DNA of 64,000 nt from the NCBI GenBank assembly GCA_942486035.1, contig CALNXK010000003.1, positions 1,943,501-2,007,500 of the forward strand, written 5' to 3'. This DNA is from Porites lobata. Lineage: Eukaryota > Cnidaria > Anthozoa > Scleractinia > Poritidae. The notes beneath the pieces were generated by a model. It was not told the origin of the DNA and searched no databases. It saw only the letters and a list, made by a program, of their open reading frames with translations. The position numbers were made by a program, and so were the translations under genes. Below are positions 11,673 through 23,449 of the stretch, piece after piece; position 1 is the first letter of the stretch; every line of letters starts with the position of its first letter.

Positions 11673-13580
11673 GTTTTTTTTTTAACTTTGATCACGTCTT
11701 CTTTATCGTCGTTGCTCAAACTCGCGAGAGTTTAATTGCTTCACTTTAACTTGGAAGGTAACCGACTGAAAGAAATAGTAGGGAGGCAATGAAGCAGTGG
11801 CGTTTTTGAGCGAGTAACGTCAACGTCAAAAGTGGACATTTTGGATTCACGGGCAGTGGTTTTGCCCAAAATTTTCGGCAACTTGTCTATATAATAGAAA
11901 GGACACTAAGCAATACACATTTTGTAGTGTCCAGGCATATTTAAAGGGAAAAGACATGACTTCCGTTTGAAGTGCGTCGCTCAAAAACGCTGGGACAAGC
12001 TAATATACCTGGTCAGTTTCCGCCGACGCACAAGTCAATAAAAATTGCACGTATCCATATGAAATTAAAAACGTTGATTTTTTTCTCCGTCTTTGCCTTC
12101 CGTCTAAACGTCGCCCTCCGTTACCAAAAATGCAGGTAAAGTTCCCTAGAGTGGAGTGTTTTGAAAACTCCGGCTTAACCTTTTTGGGTGGAACCACGAA
12201 AGCGTAAATTTTCGAATACGATGATGTCATGCAACATAAAGCGCATGCTCTCCAATAGCATGCGCAGCAGGCGCTTGGCAGCCTGTGTCCAAACGCCCCC
12301 TCCCCTAAAAAAAAAAAAATCGGGGAGAGAGACAGGTTATTGTTATTGGTTGTTATGTTAATGCATTAATATTATGTCTTTTCCGGTGTTTTTATTGGTG
12401 AATGAATCTCCGAATTCCCCAAGGAAAACCTCAGCCTTTATGAACAACTTACGAAAACAATGATACAACAATTTGTTTTTCGGCTTTCTGGAAATACTAA
12501 GTCAAAGTGAGACCCCTGCTGTTTGCTGGATCGATTTCGGGTGCTGGAATTCTCTGCCGGTGAATTACCGGTGGCTATTGTAGGTGACTGAAGGACGAAA
12601 AGAATTCAACGCTTTACCCTGCTATCAGAGGCCTTCAATTTAGGTTTATATTTTATTATATAAATTTGATAGAATCATCTTCAGTGTTAAAGCGTGTAAT
12701 AGAGAAACCGTCGACGATCTGTCATGACTCAGGGAAGCCAAGAACCCATGTTATAGCTACTGCGCTAGGTGCCAAAGAGCAAAGATTCTACCCATACTCG
12801 CGCGCTGTTCAATATATTTGGAAATACCATGAATTACCGTAATTTACCAAAAATAGTTTGAACTCAATTAGATGGCATAAGCGAAAATTACCTTAAAAAT
12901 AGTGAACTAAACTGTTCTACTGCATAAAGAATTTGAAATCCCGACTTAACATACAATGTAGCATATTTGTCAAGATATTGAAGTTCGTGTTTTTGTCCGA
13001 AGTTGCGCACAAGTCATTTTGCGTAAAATTTAGTGGTCTTATAAGCGAACTTAGAATCCTCAAAAATCATATTAAAGTCCACGAATATTCAACGTACAGA
13101 TTTATAGTTGGTCTCTTTTTAAAGCTTAGGAAGTCTAATTTTCAGGAAAAAAAGATTTATGGTCCGCCGATGAAGCCTTCCGAATAATTTTGCAGCGTTT
13201 TTTTTTTCTTAGCGGCAGGCAATAAAAAATTCCAGCGGGCAAATGATTCTTTACTTAAAGATCACTGTTTCTCAGCTTTTAGAAATGATTGATCGCTGTC
13301 ATTTATTTATATTTATTATTATTATTTAACTTGTTTATATTTTATATTTATTAAGAAATACTTTTATCATTTGAAATTGCAATATATTGCTATATATAAT
13401 TTACAAGTGTTTTTTTAAATTCTATTATTGTATTTCCGTGATACTGTAATCTATTTAATTCATATTGACTTGATGCGAAAGTGTTGTCAATTAATAAATG
13501 TAGATGTAGATGTAGATGCAAATGAATCCTCCCGACAACTGGTTGAAGACGGGATCACAACACGCAGGTGGCTAGTGGAT
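11673..13580. other. Upstream region of LU gene A and intergenic DNA
   Basis: The first 90 bases resemble the sequence above the gene B leader exon and may hold a shared promoter. At about 12240-12345 there is a fragment of a CCTGTGT..CGCCCCCTCCCC repeat. At 13496-13522 AATAAATGTAGATGTAGATG resembles the microsatellite tail of a non-LTR element. No coding sequence recognised. Confidence 0.4.
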
Positions 13581-13581
13581 T

Positions 13582-13582
<1 letters not shown>

Positions 13583-13620
<38 letters not shown>

Positions 13621-15168
13621 GGGTATGTGCCGCTGTGAAGGGTATGGTTTTCAAGCAGTTTACTCTAGGATAGGGTATATAAATCAGAACATTTGGGTCT
13701 GGAATAGGGTATCATTTTTCAGGAAACTGATCATGATCAGTTGGTTGAAGATTTTATCTAGACTGAGGGTCTCAATGGGGTTAACCGATAGGCGTAAAAC
13801 TGCCAAAAATTTAGTCGATAGCCGTAAAAATTGGAAAATTTTAACCGTTAGCCGTAAATAGGGTAAAAAAGAGTTAACCGTAAAAGAAATTGTTCCCTAG
13901 ATTTGTTAATTTTAAGGAAGGTGCTAAACTCGCTTATGGTTGCGTTTTTTATTTCCCGGCTACTTTTGACTCCGTACGCACGTTAGGCCAAGCGCCTTTT
14001 AGGTGTTGACCTAGACCTAGGCTCCATTTCCGCCGCTCTCTCGAATAATCAAGTTTTTTCCATAGCAAAAATCTGGCTTCTTGCTGGGGGTTAATATTTG
14101 TGATTTTCAGGAGGTCATGCCCTCGAAATACTAGTGAAACAACACGCAGAGATGTCACTGTTTGTAAAACACGTTGCCGATAAACAACAATTCCCTGTTT
14201 TTCTCTGACGCTACGGTAGACATTGCCATGCCTATTCCCCGTACGGCGTCTTCCCACGCAATCTCGAGAAGGCATTTCGGTGGCGTATCTGAGAAAAAAC
14301 ACTCGCTCGGACTGACCCGAAGTGCATTAGCCGCGCGGAATAATGACGCCTATGGACAAGGCAACGGCAGAGAGTCGTTCTGTACAGTCCTTCGCTACTG
14401 GACACGGGAATTTTGTTATTGGCAGTTTTAATACTAGAGCTAGAAATGGATTATCCATCTGAGACTAGCCTAGCTGTGTATAGTCGCCACCTCCCCCACA
14501 GACACCCATTCTCCGATTTTTTCTCAGGGGAGGGGGCGGCTGTACACAGGCTATCTGAAACGGATAATCCATCTTCAAACTGTCCGTCAAAAATGACGGA
14601 TAAAGTCAGACGACGGATAACCCGTCTCACACGAAGATCCGTCTCTAAAACGGCTATTTCTGTTTTAAATGAATGTCGCGCCCCGGCCTTGAGTTGGGCG
14701 TTCGCGTGTCTGCTTTTACTTTTTCACAAAGATTATTTTTAAATTGACTATTGACATTTCTATGCGTAAATAATATTAGAGATGGAATACAAAAGAATAG
14801 CTTATTTCATCCCGAGATGATCCTGAGACCTTTATTTTGCTTTAAAGATAAAAAAAATACAGGTTTATTAATATGTAACTCTTTGAAACAAAATAAATTA
14901 ATTTTTGAACTTTTTTGTTAACCGTAACTGAAAAAAATTAATCGATAGCCGTAAAAGAGCCAAAATTTTAGCCGATAACCGTAAAAGCCACCACCCCGTT
15001 GAGACCCTCTAGACTAGGGAAACAGCTACTCTATGATAGGGAGGATTTGGGGAGTTTACTCTAGTCAGTAGGGTAGCAAAATTTAGCTGAACTAACTCTG
15101 GTATAGGTTAAGGGTTCCAGGGTCCCAGCAGAACATCCCCACCCAGAAATCCCTAAAGTACCCCCCGG
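13583..15168. mobile_element. CCCGG-ended element, family A, interrupted by a second transposon
   Basis: Begins CCCGGGGGG..TACT and ends AGTACCCCCCGG, flanked by the 8-bp direct repeat GTGGATTC (13575-13582 and 15169-15176). The family A body is split by the element at 13765-15007. Without that insert the element would be about 340 bases, like the copies at 51730 and 61629. Confidence 0.82.
13765..15007. mobile_element. hAT-like non-autonomous element nested in family A
   Basis: Ends GAGGGTCTCAATGGGG and CCCCGTTGAGACCC form a terminal inverted repeat, and TCTAGACT is duplicated at 13757-13764 and 15008-15015. Both ends carry subterminal copies of GATAGCCGTAAAA-like motifs. No transposase frame is visible. 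A smaller CCTGTGTACAG..CCTCCCC inverted repeat lies inside at about 14466-14557. Confidence 0.82.
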
Positions 15169-15176
15169 GTGGATTC

Positions 15177-16170
15177 CTTGTTCTGCATCACGTGTTCGCA
15201 TTCTCTGTTCTGCATTACGTCATAAAAGTTACCTTACACTACTATATGTTACACCTAGCTGTTACACCTTGGAAATTTCGCGCACGGCTTTATTAGGCTG
15301 CCTCCTCGCTGCCTCGCTGCCTCGCTGCCTCGCGTCTTCGCGAAGCTGCTCGTTGGCAATTATCAGCATCATGATTTGGCTTAAAAGTGTTTGCAGTAAA
15401 GAGCAAATTCACGTTATTCGTATACAAAATTCATCTAGGAGATCAAATCAGCAGGATATACCTTTTTAACAGACTCACACGAAATTGTTTACCCCTGTTT
15501 GGGACAAAGAGGTCAAAAACTTGAAAAACCATACCCTGTCCAGCGGTAAATCAGAAACCAAATTAAACAGTTTAGGCCATTTAACGTCATGTCATAGTTT
15601 ACCCCGAATGGAACTTTCTGGAGGATACATTTGGACAGTCCCCCTCCCTTTGTAGATCCCTTGCATAATGTACTTTTAACATATCTTTAACATCAGATAT
15701 GCCAAAACATTGGGAGCCATGCTGCAGATAATAGTAACCCTTCTCTTCTTTCTGCCAGAAGGTAAATACAAGAGCTAATTTCACAAATTACACCTAAGTC
15801 TTACATGACGCTGTGACCTGCACACGATTTCCAAGATGGTGACCAATTTGCTGAGGAACGAGTACGTTTAATTTGAGTGGCCGGGTATTAAGTTTAGCCA
15901 GTTGTGGTACACCGCAACAGGTAAATTTTATAACATAAAATCCAATGATCCAAGTTTGTGGGTATGTAGGACTCAAAGCAGAATATTGGTGTTTTAGGTC
16001 AGTTCTGTGCTGAAGTCTCTACTTGTACAAGGTGCTTTTACCCATACAAAAAATGCTCCTGTAGAGTTATGAGGAAGATTTTCATCAAATTTCATCAGGG
16101 GCACTAATCATAATTTTTTGTGATAAATTATTTCACGCATGGCATTTTCAAGTTTTAATCTAAGTCAATC
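15177..16170. other. Gene-free stretch
   Basis: Contains a GCTGCCTCGCTGCCTCGCTG short tandem near 15298-15330. No element boundaries or genes recognised. Confidence 0.4.
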
Positions 16171-16177
16171 CTTACCC

Positions 16178-16742
16178 AGGGGTGGGTACTCCGGATCTCA
16201 GGTGACAGGAACGATCGAGTGGGGGCAAAAATCAACCCCCCCCAAAAATCCCGAGGGCTTCAAACAAAACCCCCCAAAAATTGTGGACCAAAATTAAACC
16301 CCCAAAGAATTCCATGCCAAATTTCGGTGCCAAAAAAATTTCCGGAAAGCATACACATAAGATATAACATGAAATTAGATATTTAAACATAAGTAATGGA
16401 ATGTTTGTGTTTGTTTATTCATTACACCATCTGAAGTAAGAACCTTTTTCGCATCTTACTACTCTAAACAAGACCACCCTAGGCAAGAACATTACGAACA
16501 AGCCTACAAAGTTATTTACAACTTACTGGTATTAGATAATATGTTGAAACTATCACGAATGTTCAGATTGTTTTGAATACCAAAAAAAAATCCGTACTAA
16601 AATCAATCTACCCGCAAAAAATACTCGCTTGCCAAAATTTTCCTACCCCAAAAAATCCTTAAACCGAAAAATATCTTGAACACGAAAAAATCCTTTAATC
16701 ATCCATGTTACTTGAAATCCGGAGTTAAACCCCCTCCCCCGG
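16178..16742. repeat. C-rich interspersed repeat with CTCCGGAT ends
   Basis: The left end GGGTACTCCGGATCTCAGGTGA and the right end, read on the other strand, GTTTAACTCCGGATTTCAAGTA are related. The inside has repeated CCCCNAAAAATC blocks. Confidence 0.55.
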
Positions 16743-16792
16743 ATCCTTACCGTACGTAGCAACAACAGACAACAAGAAACAGTGTCAACACA

Positions 16793-18012
16793 AGTAGACC
16801 ACCTCTCTGTTCATGTTGCTGTTGTTGTTATTGAAATCTGAGTATCCAGTCTTTTGTACTTGGTTCGTCAGTACAATCTTGAAAAGGTCTTGAATTTTAG
16901 TAACGGTCCTCATGAAATTATCCCTCAATTCAGTTAAGGTCCTTGAAAAGTACTTGATTTCTTGATTCTGTTTCTTTATTTTAAATGCTGTTTCTGTACC
17001 TCAGATGCAATTGCAAGTCATACCCAGTCATTTTCCAAAGCGTTGTTGTGGACAGTAGTTTAAAATTATGTGATCAAACATGGCTGCATGAAGAAGTAAA
17101 AATTGTAAATGACTCCAGGCGACGTGTTGTAGCCAATAAGGTGTTCAAAAGGGGGTTAAAGAATGTGCAGATTTATTGAATAAATCATAGTGCTTGAAAA
17201 CTGTAATTTTTCCTTCAAAAATCCTTGAAAAGTCCTTGAAATTTGTTTGTTTATTAAGTTGTATGGACTATGCTTACACTCAGTACAAGAAATACAGATG
17301 AACATTACGGTGGCTACAATTATTTTAATCCCAAATGTTTATACAGATTTGAACTTATATGTTCATCTGTCATGTTTTATCTTTTTGCTGTCCCAGGCTG
17401 TGTAAAGCGTTATTTTGTGAGATGATTGACTGACTAGGTAAGCTTTCGAAAAGCAGGAGCTGGATCTGGTGATTGTCAGATTGAATCCACTCACAAGGAA
17501 ACTGCATACTTCACATTCTACTGGTCGAGAATTTTGCGGTGGTCATGTTGAGAAAGCTAATTTTGCAACTTTAGGGGTGGTTCTTTCGTTCATTTTTGAA
17601 GGATTTAAAGCTGAGCTCTGGCGTGTCAGTGAGGGTATGGAGAAATATCTTGTCAATCAGATGCCAGAGTTCAATGGTTTGGCGTCAGTTCCAGCTTGAA
17701 GTGGAGTCCTAGGTCACATTTCAGCAGCTGATTGCTCCCTGCCTTGTCGCCTTCTTTAGTTCTAAACTGCTGGTCAAATAATCATCTTACAAAATAATGC
17801 TTTTAAAAAGCTTGGGATGGTGAAAAAACATGACAGATGACTATAAAGTTAACATTTCGTTAGAACTTCGTTTGAACATTTAGGTTCAAAACTGTATTTT
17901 GGAGTAAATTGTAGTGACCATAATGTTAGTCTGCATTTCTTCTAGTGAGTACAAAAGACCGATGCTCAGACTTCAATAACAATAGTGGCCACATGAACAG
18001 AGGGTGGTCTGC
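16793..18012. mobile_element. Foldback-like element with inverted ends
   Basis: Blocks near 16793-16860 (GACCACCTCTCTGTTCATG, TTGTTATTGAAATCTGAG, CAGTCTTTTGTACT) recur inverted at about 17945-18012. A second inverted pair lies at about 17300-17450 versus 17760-17935 (TGACAGATGA / TCATCTGTCATGTTTT). Two short frames inside (16985-17179 and 17469-17699) are not recognisable proteins. Confidence 0.6.
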
Positions 18013-19209
18013 CTGTGGTTTCAATACCTAAAGTCTTAAATAACAAAACTAGACAATTATTTTAGTTATTGACGTGAAGACACATTATATTATTTTAGCT
18101 TTTCAAACAGATAGCAAATAGTATGACATAGCCCCTTAAAATTCCAACCGTGTCAGAGTTTTATACTTTTATGTATTAGCTCAAGCTTGCCTAAGCCTGC
18201 AAACACTGCTGTATCTCTTCACTCCTCCGGGGCGTAGCCAGGATTTTTCAAAGGGCGGGTCACAGAGGCTACTCACCAGATTGTCATCTGGGGATCGCCG
18301 ACTATATATGGTTTATACTGCTGCTCTCCCTCGTGTATCAGCGGGCTCAGTCATATTATTGCGGCATGAAGGCCCATATTAACTTAAGACAAGAGCTGTT
18401 GATGACAATACTTTACAAAAAAATAAATTTTCAAAAAGTGTGCTTTTCAGCAATGGCTTTTACGGCCAAGATATTGTCATCGCGTTTTTGCCACCTGAAT
18501 ATTGTAGGTTGTTTGCTCAGAAGAAGGCCTACGAAGGGGGGGTCACGGGCACCCCAGGACCCCGCCTAGCTATGCCCCTGCTCCCGGCCGCTGGAGAGAT
18601 TTGGTGGCATGGAGTGAGGAGAGATGACTGTATTTGCAGGCTAGCCTTGTGAGAAGCAAAGAAACTAAGAGACTGCTTGCAGTCTAAAAGCTTCCGATTA
18701 TAAGAACCTTAGAAAGGAAATTTTATTGAAAGTGATGCTGGTACATTTAAAAGTCTGGAATTAAGTATTTATGACTAATTGAATTTTATGTTCTTTTGGC
18801 CTGCCTTGAAGCCTTGGTCATAAAATGAATCAGCTCCATAATCTGTGCCAAAGTTACAGCCAATAAATCATTTTCTACTGGTAAACCCTTTAGACCCAGG
18901 CCTTAAATTACTTGAGACATCATTGCTGAAAATCAAGGCCAGGTCATGATGCTTTTTTTAAGTGACATCTTTTGGTCTGAAGCTTTAACCTATTTTGTTA
19001 ATAAGTCACGTGATATGTCACATGACCATTTTGCTAAAAATCGAAAATAATTGACAAGTTTGTGGCGGGTTTTTTTAAAAAAAAAAAAAACACAGACAGC
19101 CAGTTAAATGATGGAGTGAAGTTTAAAGCTTCAGACGCTAAGGTTCCCCAAGAGTCGTTTGTAAAAATGTGAGTGAAGGCAACCATGTGTGGTATTTGAT
19201 CAAAGTAAC
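18013..19209. other. Gene-free stretch
   Basis: Includes a repeat fragment around 18230-18590 (GGGGCGTAGCCAGG ... GGCACCCCAGGACCCCG) and a T/A homopolymer at 19070-19090. No gene seen. Confidence 0.4.
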
Positions 19210-19608
19210 CAGGGGCGCCCAACGAGAATATAGTTCAAAACCACTTAAACAAAGCATTGTTAAATGTATTTTAGTATTTAAACGGTAGATATAGGCATAT
19301 TTTTATCCCCTAAAAATTTTTCATCAGTTCGGATTTCCTAGCTGAAAGTCTAGTGATCCGAAAATTATAGGGATCAAAACTTACCTTTTCGAAAATTTTA
19401 GCCAGAAAAAAGGCTCCCGAAAATTCTAGGTGACCTTTTTAGGGTAAAAATCCGTTAAAAATGGCAATTATACCATTATTTTTAGATGTTCGAAAATCCT
19501 AGGAGTGGCAGGCAAGCAAGGAATTTTACAAAATATGTTCCGAAAATTGTAGATCTCAAATCGTCTTCGGAACAGATATTTTCCGAAAATTGACGTTGGG
19601 TGCCCCTG
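19210..19608. mobile_element. MITE family F, copy 1
   Basis: CAGGGGCGCCCAACG at the left and CGTTGGGTGCCCCTG at the right form the terminal inverted repeat. The inside has many CCGAAAAT motifs. The target duplication is not clear for this copy. Other copies are at 27520 and 56020. Confidence 0.85.
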
Positions 19609-20439
19609 TGTACATGTAACTCCATTTAGGAGATTACAAAGGAAAGTCAGCTTATAAATGGACACCCTCAGGATGCGAAAAAGGTGTCCATTAAACTGCA
19701 AAAGGGTTCATTATTAAAGCCAAATGGTGATGGTTGTTAATTATTGTTTTTTAGGGGTTGACTTTGAGATGATTCTTTGTGAAGGTTTTGTCCAGCATTC
19801 TCTTACTTTTATCATTCAACTTTTTGGATGCATGATGCGTCATGATTATTGTGAGATGTATCCGTCCTGGGTTGCTCAAAAGACTGTTAACTCCAACTCA
19901 TGTTGCAACTTTCACTTATTCAGCCAAAGTCATTTGTTTACATAAGAACATACAGGATGTCAATTTGTTTATCTTTTTTTCCTTTTTTATGGAAGTGGAC
20001 GGAAAAGTTGATGTTTCAATAAATTTTCTTCTTGTTTATGAGAAGAGATAACTAATCAAGGGATTTAAGGCCTGGGTCAATGGTGTGTTCGAAGCATGAT
20101 TGATTGGCAATATCTGTTGCCAGGATACCTAGAACAAAATAAATTTTTCCCCAAAAGGAAAACTTGAGGTCTTTTTGTGCCTTAACGTTTAATCATGGTC
20201 ACATGACATGTCAAGTGACCAAAAATTGAAACTGAAGGAAACTGGTAGCCAATTAGTATCCAATCAGTCAATTTTGTGTTGAGTATCATGACCTATCAAA
20301 GTCTCTTTCTGAGTTATGATTTTCTTTGGCTTTTCTTTATTAATTTTTAACGCTTTAAGGAAGTCAGTATTAATTCTATTTTGTTTTTCCGTTTATTCTA
20401 GTAATAAGCAAGAGGTGCTTACTTTTCGTCTCCCTCAGC
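19609..20439. other. Upstream region of the nucleoside-hydrolase-like gene
   Basis: Several short open frames of no recognisable kind. Just before the ATG at 20440 there are two acceptor-like sites (CCGTTTATTCTAG and TCTCCCTCAG), so a 5' non-coding exon may exist upstream. Confidence 0.4.
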
Positions 20440-21921
20440 ATGTCTCAAACTGTATTGCGACAGCCGTATTCAGCTACTTTCTTGTACATTGGAAGTTCAT
20501 GTGCCATTGTAGTTGCGCTTTATTCTGCCCATCACTTTCATATTTTGTTTGAATGTACGATCCTATTTCTGATGATGGCGATTATTGGGTTCTCCACCAT
20601 CATCATTGTCAAGAGAGTAGGCGTGGCACTTAGCACCCATATTATTTTTATTGATATGCCCGACCCAGACAATTACGCTGCCGTTTTACTGCGAGCCCAC
20701 CAATCCCAATCGAGCGATCACTGTTTGGCAGTGGCAGGGCGATGGATACTGCGGCGATTAGGATTTCCGCTTTCCCCACTCTACATTGTCTGTGGTGGAC
20801 GCCGCGTTAACCTTGGTCTAGCGCACAAAAACACAAACGGTAGATTTTTTGACGAATCTTCGCAGTCTTACGTGAACTGGGACTTTCGTCGGCACGTCGG
20901 TACACTCCCAGCTGATGAAGCTGTGATGAACGACAGAGGCACTACTGAAGACTCGGCCTTGGTGCTCAAGAAGAACATGTATGATCTTGAATGTATCTTG
21001 CGCAGCGCAGGTTTTACAGAGTTTGTGTTGGTAACGGGGCATATTGCCAGCCAAATTCCCTTGTCGTATTCACACCATGCAGACGAGTGGCGTTTCTATG
21101 ACAACTGTCACAACTGTTGGGTCACACCATATGAGTACGATCAACTATCCAACAAACGCTGCGACGAATCCGACGTCTTTCAAAATTTCGACCAACGGAG
21201 AAAACTGGCCCGCCAGTTTATCAACCAACTCACTGGTATAAATGATTTTGCATTAGACTCCGTGGGGTCACACTGGTTGACGTTAGACCAGCTTTATCCT
21301 GTACTTTGTAGATATTCAACTGTTCACATGACTGTGGGTGGCCCTGCCACTGACGTGGCTTACTTGGTGGAGAAGTCATCGACATGGACACGAAATGTGA
21401 ACACAATAAGCGCTATGTGGGCTGTTTGTGACCTTGGTCAGAACACAGGGAAGATGAACCTCTGTGGAATGAACTTTAATGAAGCTGCAGATAGAAAATC
21501 TGCGAAGTATCTGTCCTCGGATTTTTTTCCAAATGCCATGTTTTCTCTTCTACCCACTGAAACGTGCAAATTAACACCGGGTTTCAAAGTATCGGAGGAG
21601 ATGGCAGAGCGTATCGATATTTTGCGTCCTCTAGCGGGTAAAATAACTCTTTGGTCTCATGCCAAAGGCGGGTGTACCGAGCTGCTGTTCGACTACTTCA
21701 TCTGTGAGTCTCCGGATATTATAGCAGCATTACAGAAGCTTGGTCTTATCAAAGTATTTGTCACCTTGGTTGCCAGGAAGTGCGCTGTTTTGTCACCAAG
21801 TGAGGCAGAAACCCAGTTCGCAGCTTGGGTGAACACCAATATGTTCACGGAATTTACTTGGGGACCCAACGATGATAAATTTGATGGCACGCACTGGTGC
21901 AGGGCAAAATCTACTGGTTGA
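20440..21921 (+). CDS. Divergent nucleoside-hydrolase-like membrane protein
   Basis: A single uninterrupted frame of 493 codons. Residues about 13-58 hold two hydrophobic segments (CAIVVALY and ILFLMMAIIGFSTIIIV), so it is probably membrane-anchored. The rest looks like an inosine/uridine nucleoside hydrolase fold. FIDMPDPDNYAAVLL (70-84) is in the place of the usual DxDPGxDD metal/ribose loop. VGGPATDVAYLV (299-310) matches the GGPLTDVA-type strand. MNFNEAADRKSAKYL (344-358) matches the N..xDPxAA block. The aspartate loop is altered, so ordinary nucleosidase chemistry is doubtful. Known family members cleave the N-glycosidic bond of nucleosides; the function here is inferred and may have been lost. 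The absence of introns in 1.5 kb could mean a retrocopy or a large last exon. The ATG was chosen because it follows an acceptor-like TCCCTCAG; the frame is open for about 70 bases upstream. Confidence 0.6.
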   Translation: MSQTVLRQPYSATFLYIGSSCAIVVALYSAHHFHILFECTILFLMMAIIGFSTIIIVKRVGVALSTHIIFIDMPDPDNYAAVLLRAHQSQSSDHCLAVAGRWILRRLGFPLSPLYIVCGGRRVNLGLAHKNTNGRFFDESSQSYVNWDFRRHVGTLPADEAVMNDRGTTEDSALVLKKNMYDLECILRSAGFTEFVLVTGHIASQIPLSYSHHADEWRFYDNCHNCWVTPYEYDQLSNKRCDESDVFQNFDQRRKLARQFINQLTGINDFALDSVGSHWLTLDQLYPVLCRYSTVHMTVGGPATDVAYLVEKSSTWTRNVNTISAMWAVCDLGQNTGKMNLCGMNFNEAADRKSAKYLSSDFFPNAMFSLLPTETCKLTPGFKVSEEMAERIDILRPLAGKITLWSHAKGGCTELLFDYFICESPDIIAALQKLGLIKVFVTLVARKCAVLSPSEAETQFAAWVNTNMFTEFTWGPNDDKFDGTHWCRAKSTG

Positions 21922-21973
21922 GATAAGACAGGCATCTCACACCTTGCGTTTTTAAAATTGTTTGAAAAGTGGT

Positions 21974-22125
21974 CTGAAGTGTCATTTGTCTCTTCGCAAT
22001 ACCTTCCTCCCCCCAATGGGCTGCTCGGCGAGAGTAGCCTGAAGTGCCAGCCGTCTCTTCGCAATACCTCCCTCCCCCCCAATGGACTACTCGGCGAGAG
22101 TGGCCTGAAGTGTCAACAGCTGTGT
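21974..22125 (+). repeat. 65-66 bp tandem repeat in the 3' UTR
   Basis: CTGAAGTG recurs at 21974, 22039 and 22105. Each interval carries CTCTTCGCAATACC and CTCGGCGAGAGT, giving a little over two copies just after the stop codon. Confidence 0.85.
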
Positions 22126-22254
22126 CAACCATCTCTTCCCACCACCCCTCTCCCACAAGAAATAGCCGCCCCTTAGACGGCTGTGAAAAGAGTGGAAGGA
22201 GAGTTTTTGTTTTTCATTAAAGAAAAACGAGCAGGAATTTGTAAGTCTTAAAAT

Positions 22255-22260
22255 AATAAA
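22255..22260 (+). terminator. Polyadenylation signal AATAAA
   Basis: About 330 bases after the stop codon of the 20440-21921 gene, on the same strand. Confidence 0.6.
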
Positions 22261-22492
22261 GAGCTCAATGGGTTTGTAATCGCAGTCTTGTGTTTCCTTA
22301 AACATTCCCAGCGCAAATACTGCTGGAATATGCGCGAGAAAGTTTGATTATTTTGTTTTTCTTTTCCGTGAAATATTTCAAGCGCGACAAGTTGACAAAG
22401 GAGAAACAAAAATGATGCTGCCCGTGTTTCTCGGCCTTCAGTAGTTAACTATTCTGGGCTTAATTTCACTTGCTTGTCCGTAATAGAAAAAA

Positions 22493-22970
22493 GAGGGTCT
22501 CAATGGGGAGGTAGCTTTGACTTTTGATGGTTTTAAGGGGAAAATTAGTCTAAAGGTGCGTTCCTTTGAGATGATCCGGATAAGGATCAGTGATCTGAGA
22601 TCACTCAGATCATGTCAGATCAAAATGAACCGATGAATCCACTCTGGACAAGGTTTCATCGGTTCATTTGATCTACAATGATCCGAGTGATCTCTGATCA
22701 ATGATCCTGATCCGGATCATCCCAAAGGAATGCACCCTAAGAGTAGAGTGTACCAGAGTGAGAGTGAGTGTACTAGAGTTCTGAATTAATTAATATTCAC
22801 TGTTGTGTTTTGGAGGTTGTCTTAGCCTTTCACTTTTGAAATTTCGAGTAAGTTGTAAGGTGTGGTAATGTCTAGAAAGATTGTTCCTGTGAATATTTGA
22901 ACTGACTTTTCCAGCTTTATATAGATTTTCTTCCGTTTGACGACTGACGGTTTAAACCCCATTGAGACTC
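22493..22970. mobile_element. hAT-like element with GAGGGTCTCAATGGGG ends
   Basis: The same termini as the element at 13765-15007 (right end CCCCATTGAGACTC), with a second inverted-repeat element nested at 22551-22740. No coding frame. Confidence 0.7.
22551..22740. mobile_element. GATC-rich palindromic MITE
   Basis: AAGGTGCGTTCCTTTG and its mirror CAAAGGAATGCACC bound a near-palindrome rich in GATC (GATGATCCGGAT on one arm, ATCCGGATCATC on the other). It lies inside 22493-22970. Confidence 0.8.
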
Positions 22971-23440
22971 ACATCAACGACCGACAGCTATAGTGCCTTA
23001 AGGGTATCCGGCTGAGAGGTGAGGCAGTCACACTGGTCCCACAAGCATATACCGCATATTAAGAGTTCACTCATGATAAAGTGAGTTAGTGAGTTTTTGG
23101 CCCCTGAGAGAGCCCCGTTTAAGGAAGTCCTCAGAGTGTCCCACTAAAGAGACAGTTCACTGTGAAAGAGAGTCAAGAGAAGTGAGTATCATTCATCTTT
23201 TTTAAACTTTTTGAGAATTTTAATTAACGTCTGTTGTCTAATTATATAATTGCTAATTTTTCAGAACAGTCATCAAAAACCTCAGTAGCCATTGTCTTCA
23301 ACCTCGTTCCCAGGGCTAAGAGGTTGCACCGTCTCTTCTAATAATACTTCAATTAAGTGCAACAAAAGCGGTCAAACTTCGCCCAAGAACCTTCTCAGCC
23401 TTTTTGATCCCAGTAACGGCTAAGACGCAGATAAAGAGCT
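22971..23440. other. Gene-free stretch
   Basis: The piece near 23040-23200 (AAAGTGAGTTAGTGAG; CAGTTCACTGTGAAAGAGAG) resembles 10460-10500. No gene seen. Confidence 0.35.
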
Positions 23441-23449
23441 CGTTAGTGG

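Noticed and set aside
15719..15764. Plus-strand leader-like exon (MLQIIVTLLFFLPE, then G|GTAAAT)
   Set aside because: It fits the leader-exon pattern, but no LU exon follows on the plus strand and the donor is weak. Could be chance.
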